The notes beneath the pieces were generated by a model, which was not told where the DNA came from, ran no database searches, and saw only the letters and a list, made by a program, of their open reading frames with translations. Of a DNA stretch of 64,000 bases, positions 60,924 through 64,000 are shown piece by piece. The stretch spans positions 246,598 to 310,597 of the forward strand of contig NZ_LMFZ01000045.1 in the NCBI RefSeq assembly GCF_001427305.1, given 5' to 3'. Numbering within the stretch: the stretch's first letter is position 1; each line of letters opens with the position of its first letter. Made by a program: the position numbers and the translations under genes. Source of the DNA: Duganella sp. Root1480D1. Its GTDB lineage: Bacteria > Pseudomonadota > Gammaproteobacteria > Burkholderiales > Burkholderiaceae_D.

Positions 60924-63900
60924 TTAGAACGAGTAACGCGCCTGCAGGTAATAGCTGCGGCCAGTGAAGTTAGCGAAGTGCTCCTTCATGCCGATGTGCT
61001 GCTGTACGTATTGCTTGTACATGGCGTTGTTCAAGTTGCCGATGTTGAAGGCCACCGTCAGGTTGTCAGTCACCTTGTACTGCAGTCCCAGGTCCAGCTG
61101 GCCATACGCGCCGCCCCATACAGGCAGTGCGTAATTCACCGAGTTCAATTGGCCCTTGTTCGGGCTATCCGGGTTCTGGTCCAGACCATCGGTGCCATTG
61201 CTGCCGTAGGCATTGATCACTTGCAGGTACTTCGAACGCCAGCTGTACGCCAGGCGCCCCGACCACGGTCCCTGATCGTACAGCAAGGCCAGGTTGTATG
61301 CATTCTTCGACATGCCTGTCAGCGGCATATTGCCGATCACACGGCCATCGGTATCGCAGCCGGCCAGGTCACGCAGCGTGTTGGCCTCCAGCGTGCCCTT
61401 CGGCGTGCACCACAGGCCAGTCGGCGCGTGCATATCCAGCTTGCTATCGATATAAGTGTAGTTGCCCGACAAACCGATGCCCGACAGCCAGCCTGGCAGC
61501 TTGTCGAAATAGTGCTGGAATCCGACCTCGGCACCACGCGCGCGGCCATCGGCGCCGTTCACTGGTCCCGTCGTCAGGAAATCATGCGCCGTGCCTGCAC
61601 TGTCCGCCAGCGTATAGGCGAACGTGCGGTTGATGATGATGTCCTTGAGATTCTTGTTAAACACGGACAAGGTCAGCGAACTGCCATGGCTGCCATACCA
61701 CTCGGCCGTCAGGTCCACGTTGGTCGACGTGGTCGGCTTCAGCATCGGGTTGCCATTGGCATTGCCCTTGTAGTCGATCGAATCGAGCACTGACTGGTTG
61801 GTCGTCGCGTCGGTGTGCGTGTTCACCTTCTGTTCCAGCGTGGTGTACTGCTGCATCAGGTAGAAGTCCGGCCGCGTCATGCCTTTGGAAACAGCGAAGC
61901 GGAACTGCAGCTTGTCACCGGCTTTCATGCGCAGGTTAAGGCTCGGCAGGACGTTGGTGTAATTATGTTCAACCGTGCGCTTCTCTTCCAACTCCGCAAT
62001 GACAGGCACACCCGGAGGCTGGGTCCCTGTTGGAGGGCTGAAGAGGAACATGCCAACTGCCTGCGCTTCGGTTCTCACGACCCGCGTGCCAATGTTGCCA
62101 TCGACCGGGTAAGGCAGGTTGTCGAAGGCAAAGCGCAGCTGGGCATACGCCGCCTTGGTGCGCTCGTGCTGCTCATTGGTGTCGCTCGGGCCACCGAATG
62201 GCGAAGGCTTCCAGTTGGTGCAATCGCCGGTCGGTCCGGGGTTGGCGCAGAAATAGTTGGCGTAACCGTGCAACTCCTGGAACATCGCCGGCGTGGCATC
62301 GAAGGAGCCTGCCACGGTCGCCGGCGTCGGCACGATGATCGCCGGAGGAGCCGGCACGGTGCCGTTGAAGAAGCTGGGGAAGGCGTGCGCGGTGTAGTTC
62401 TGCCCCAGGCGCGGATCGGTCAGTACGGCGAATTTGCTGTATGGCTGCCAGCTGTTGCCGACCGACCAGGACTGCGTGATATTTTGCCATTCGTTGCCGC
62501 CGTTGCCGCCATGGGTTCGGTTGGTGATCGCGTCGCGCTTGGTCGCACGCACGCCGAAGCGCAGGTCCTGAAGAACGGGCGAATCGAAAATGAACTTGGC
62601 GTCGAGGCGTGCCGCATTCTGCTTGGCTACCGCCTTGTCACGGTGCTCCTGCGCAAAGCTCCAGTAATAGTGCGAGGGATCGGCCAGCCAGGCACGGTCG
62701 CCATCGTCGAAGGTGTAGGTCGGCGGCGAAGTGCGCAAGTCCATCGTTTCCTTGGGCATGAAGCCGCCCAGGCCGACAGTATTGTCGTAGCCCTTGGTGG
62801 TGGCACGGGTATGCTGCAGGTCCGCCTTGAAAACCCACTGGTCGGAAGCGCGCCACTGCGCGTTCCAGGACAGGTCGGACGTGTCGGCCTTGCGGCTGGT
62901 CGTGCGCGCGTCGGTACCGAAGCCGATGCCGTTGCTCAGGCCAAAGCCGCCATCGGTCGGATTGCGCAATACGCCCGTCAACAGCGCCCCATTGTCGTCG
63001 TAAGTCGCGCCCGGGTCGACAGTGAGGGTCGAGGCGGTGGTGGTCATGAAGAACCCGCTCTCTTCCGTGTAAATCTTGTACTTCGATTTGAAGTAGGTCA
63101 GGCCGGACGAGAGATTGTCCTTCTTCCATTGCAGCGCGCCGTACAGGCCATCGCGGGTGCGGTCGAAGGTGTTGGAATTCCAGCTGGCGCCGGGGCTGAT
63201 CCAGCGCAACTGGCCTGGCGTGATATCGGCGCGCGGCAGGTAGTTGCTGACGCCAAGTGCATCGCTGGCGGTGGAGATCTGCGAATGCGACAGGTCGAGC
63301 AGCGCGCCCACCTGCCCGATCGGGGTATCCCAGCGGTTCGACACCAGGCCGGATACCGCAGGTTTGGTCTTGCCGCTGCGGCTGGCGCGCGAGCCTTCCA
63401 CCGACAGCGCGGCCTTGAAGCCCTTGAAGTCGAACGGCATGGCGGTGCGCAGGTTGACCAGGCCGCCTACTGCGCCCTCGATCTGCTCGGCGGATGGATT
63501 CTTGTACACGTCAACGCCGGCCATCAGCTCAGGCGGCACGTCCTCGAAGCTCAGGGCGCGGCCACCGTTGGCGGAGAACGAATCGCGGCCGTTCAATTCG
63601 GAGCGCACATAGCTCAAGCCACGCACCGACACGCCCGTGCCTTCCGCGGCAAAGTGCTGGATGCCATCGCCCAGGCCCTGCATCGGGTCCGCGCGGTTCA
63701 TGGTGCGGTCGATGCTCACGCCCGGAATGCGTTGCAGCACTTCGGTGACCGAACGGTCCGGCAACTTGCCGATATCGTCGGCCACGATCGAATCGACGAT
63801 CTCGTCGGAATTCTGCTTGATCTTCTGTGCTGACTCCAGCGCTGCGCGCTGGCCTACCACCACCACGGTATTCGGATCTCCCTTGGCGGCCGGCGCGGCT

Positions 63901-63989
63901 GGTGTAGTCTGCGCCATCGCGACGCCGCTCGCCAATAGTGCAATATGCGCCGCTGCCATGGCGATTGCTGTCTTCTTCAAGTGTCTCAC
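60924..63989 (-). CDS. TonB-dependent receptor of the sugar locus (Caulobacter-type)
   Basis: A 1021-residue receptor: signal peptide (ending near AMAQTT), the TonB box and plug start NTVVVVGQRAALESAQ, then the plug motif ADDIGKLPDRSVTEVLQRIP, which marks the large TonB receptors common in carbohydrate-using Proteobacteria, and a barrel ending in YYLQARYSF. It should import a glycan fragment for the genes downstream. The GTG at 63989 has GAGG 7 bases ahead; only 11 bases of upstream sequence are in the window, so the promoter is outside. Confidence 0.93.
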   Translation of the reverse strand: MRHLKKTAIAMAAAHIALLASGVAMAQTTPAAPAAKGDPNTVVVVGQRAALESAQKIKQNSDEIVDSIVADDIGKLPDRSVTEVLQRIPGVSIDRTMNRADPMQGLGDGIQHFAAEGTGVSVRGLSYVRSELNGRDSFSANGGRALSFEDVPPELMAGVDVYKNPSAEQIEGAVGGLVNLRTAMPFDFKGFKAALSVEGSRASRSGKTKPAVSGLVSNRWDTPIGQVGALLDLSHSQISTASDALGVSNYLPRADITPGQLRWISPGASWNSNTFDRTRDGLYGALQWKKDNLSSGLTYFKSKYKIYTEESGFFMTTTASTLTVDPGATYDDNGALLTGVLRNPTDGGFGLSNGIGFGTDARTTSRKADTSDLSWNAQWRASDQWVFKADLQHTRATTKGYDNTVGLGGFMPKETMDLRTSPPTYTFDDGDRAWLADPSHYYWSFAQEHRDKAVAKQNAARLDAKFIFDSPVLQDLRFGVRATKRDAITNRTHGGNGGNEWQNITQSWSVGNSWQPYSKFAVLTDPRLGQNYTAHAFPSFFNGTVPAPPAIIVPTPATVAGSFDATPAMFQELHGYANYFCANPGPTGDCTNWKPSPFGGPSDTNEQHERTKAAYAQLRFAFDNLPYPVDGNIGTRVVRTEAQAVGMFLFSPPTGTQPPGVPVIAELEEKRTVEHNYTNVLPSLNLRMKAGDKLQFRFAVSKGMTRPDFYLMQQYTTLEQKVNTHTDATTNQSVLDSIDYKGNANGNPMLKPTTSTNVDLTAEWYGSHGSSLTLSVFNKNLKDIIINRTFAYTLADSAGTAHDFLTTGPVNGADGRARGAEVGFQHYFDKLPGWLSGIGLSGNYTYIDSKLDMHAPTGLWCTPKGTLEANTLRDLAGCDTDGRVIGNMPLTGMSKNAYNLALLYDQGPWSGRLAYSWRSKYLQVINAYGSNGTDGLDQNPDSPNKGQLNSVNYALPVWGGAYGQLDLGLQYKVTDNLTVAFNIGNLNNAMYKQYVQQHIGMKEHFANFTGRSYYLQARYSF

Positions 63990-64000
63990 TCTGAATCCTC

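Noticed and set aside
61815..63833. 672-codon open frame on the plus strand
   Set aside because: It is fully antisense to the TonB receptor, which has signal, plug and barrel motifs. The frame shows His/Arg/Ala-rich, low-complexity protein typical of antisense frames in GC-rich genes.
1..64000. CRISPR arrays, tRNA/rRNA genes, insertion sequences, prophage genes
   Set aside because: No regular repeat-spacer pattern, cloverleaf-like sequence, transposase motif or terminal inverted repeat pair was found by eye.

Overview
The window reads as chromosomal DNA of a high-GC betaproteobacterium of the Oxalobacteraceae type (Massilia / Duganella / Janthinobacterium group). The reasons are the aryl-polyene cluster, the number of TonB receptors, the secreted glycan and cyanophycin enzymes, a Pseudomonas-style branched-chain keto-acid dehydrogenase operon, and uniformly GC-rich third codon positions except at one gene. 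No rRNA, tRNA, CRISPR array, insertion sequence or phage gene was seen.

Layout. (1) Positions 1-13710, minus strand: one tightly overlapping operon of 16 genes for an aryl polyene / flexirubin-like pigment. It holds a chain-length factor, two acyltransferases, two acyl carrier proteins, a membrane protein, a ligase-dehydratase fusion, a glycosyltransferase, an aromatic ammonia-lyase, a thioesterase, a LolA-like carrier, an MMPL exporter, a DUF3261 lipoprotein, a ketosynthase, a dehydratase and a ketoreductase cut by the left edge. (2) 13932-16870: ftsK and a YciI-like gene. (3) 16822-26122: a mixed region with a secreted GH43 arabinanase, an esterase, an arsenate-reductase-like protein without its catalytic cysteine, a secreted HExxH protein, a GH1-like glycosidase, an SDR, a divergent NAD(P)-binding protein / LysR pair and a small unknown. 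(4) 26132-31229: MipA-like protein, lipoprotein, M1 aminopeptidase and glycine-zipper protein. (5) 31245-36719, minus: a complete branched-chain 2-oxoacid dehydrogenase operon (E1alpha, E1beta, E2, E3) followed by a frameshifted DUF4275-like gene. (6) 36918-43116: an unknown gene behind a near-consensus sigma-28 promoter, then a serine hydrolase, a periplasmic binding protein, a small secreted protein, an M64-type metallopeptidase and an OmpA-family protein. (7) 43228-45228: a lower-GC, isolated gene fusing an ABC-type ATPase to a class I methyltransferase, the best candidate here for an undescribed (possibly defence) system. (8) 45436-49666: a secreted cyanophycinase divergent from a TonB receptor. 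(9) 49711-52212: a compact Mla-type lipid transporter. (10) 52446-53865: small proteins, a cold-shock protein and an antiporter remnant. (11) 53869-63989, minus: a sugar-acid locus (TonB receptor, GH35-like enzyme, flavin-dependent halogenase, FAH-family enzyme, SDR, IlvD/Edd dehydratase), consistent with import, trimming and non-phosphorylating oxidation of a pentose.

The two carbohydrate regions could cooperate: the GH43 enzyme would release arabino-oligosaccharides and region 11 could oxidise pentoses by a Weimberg-like route. They lie about 35 kb apart, so this is inference. All family calls were made by eye from motifs, without database searches.
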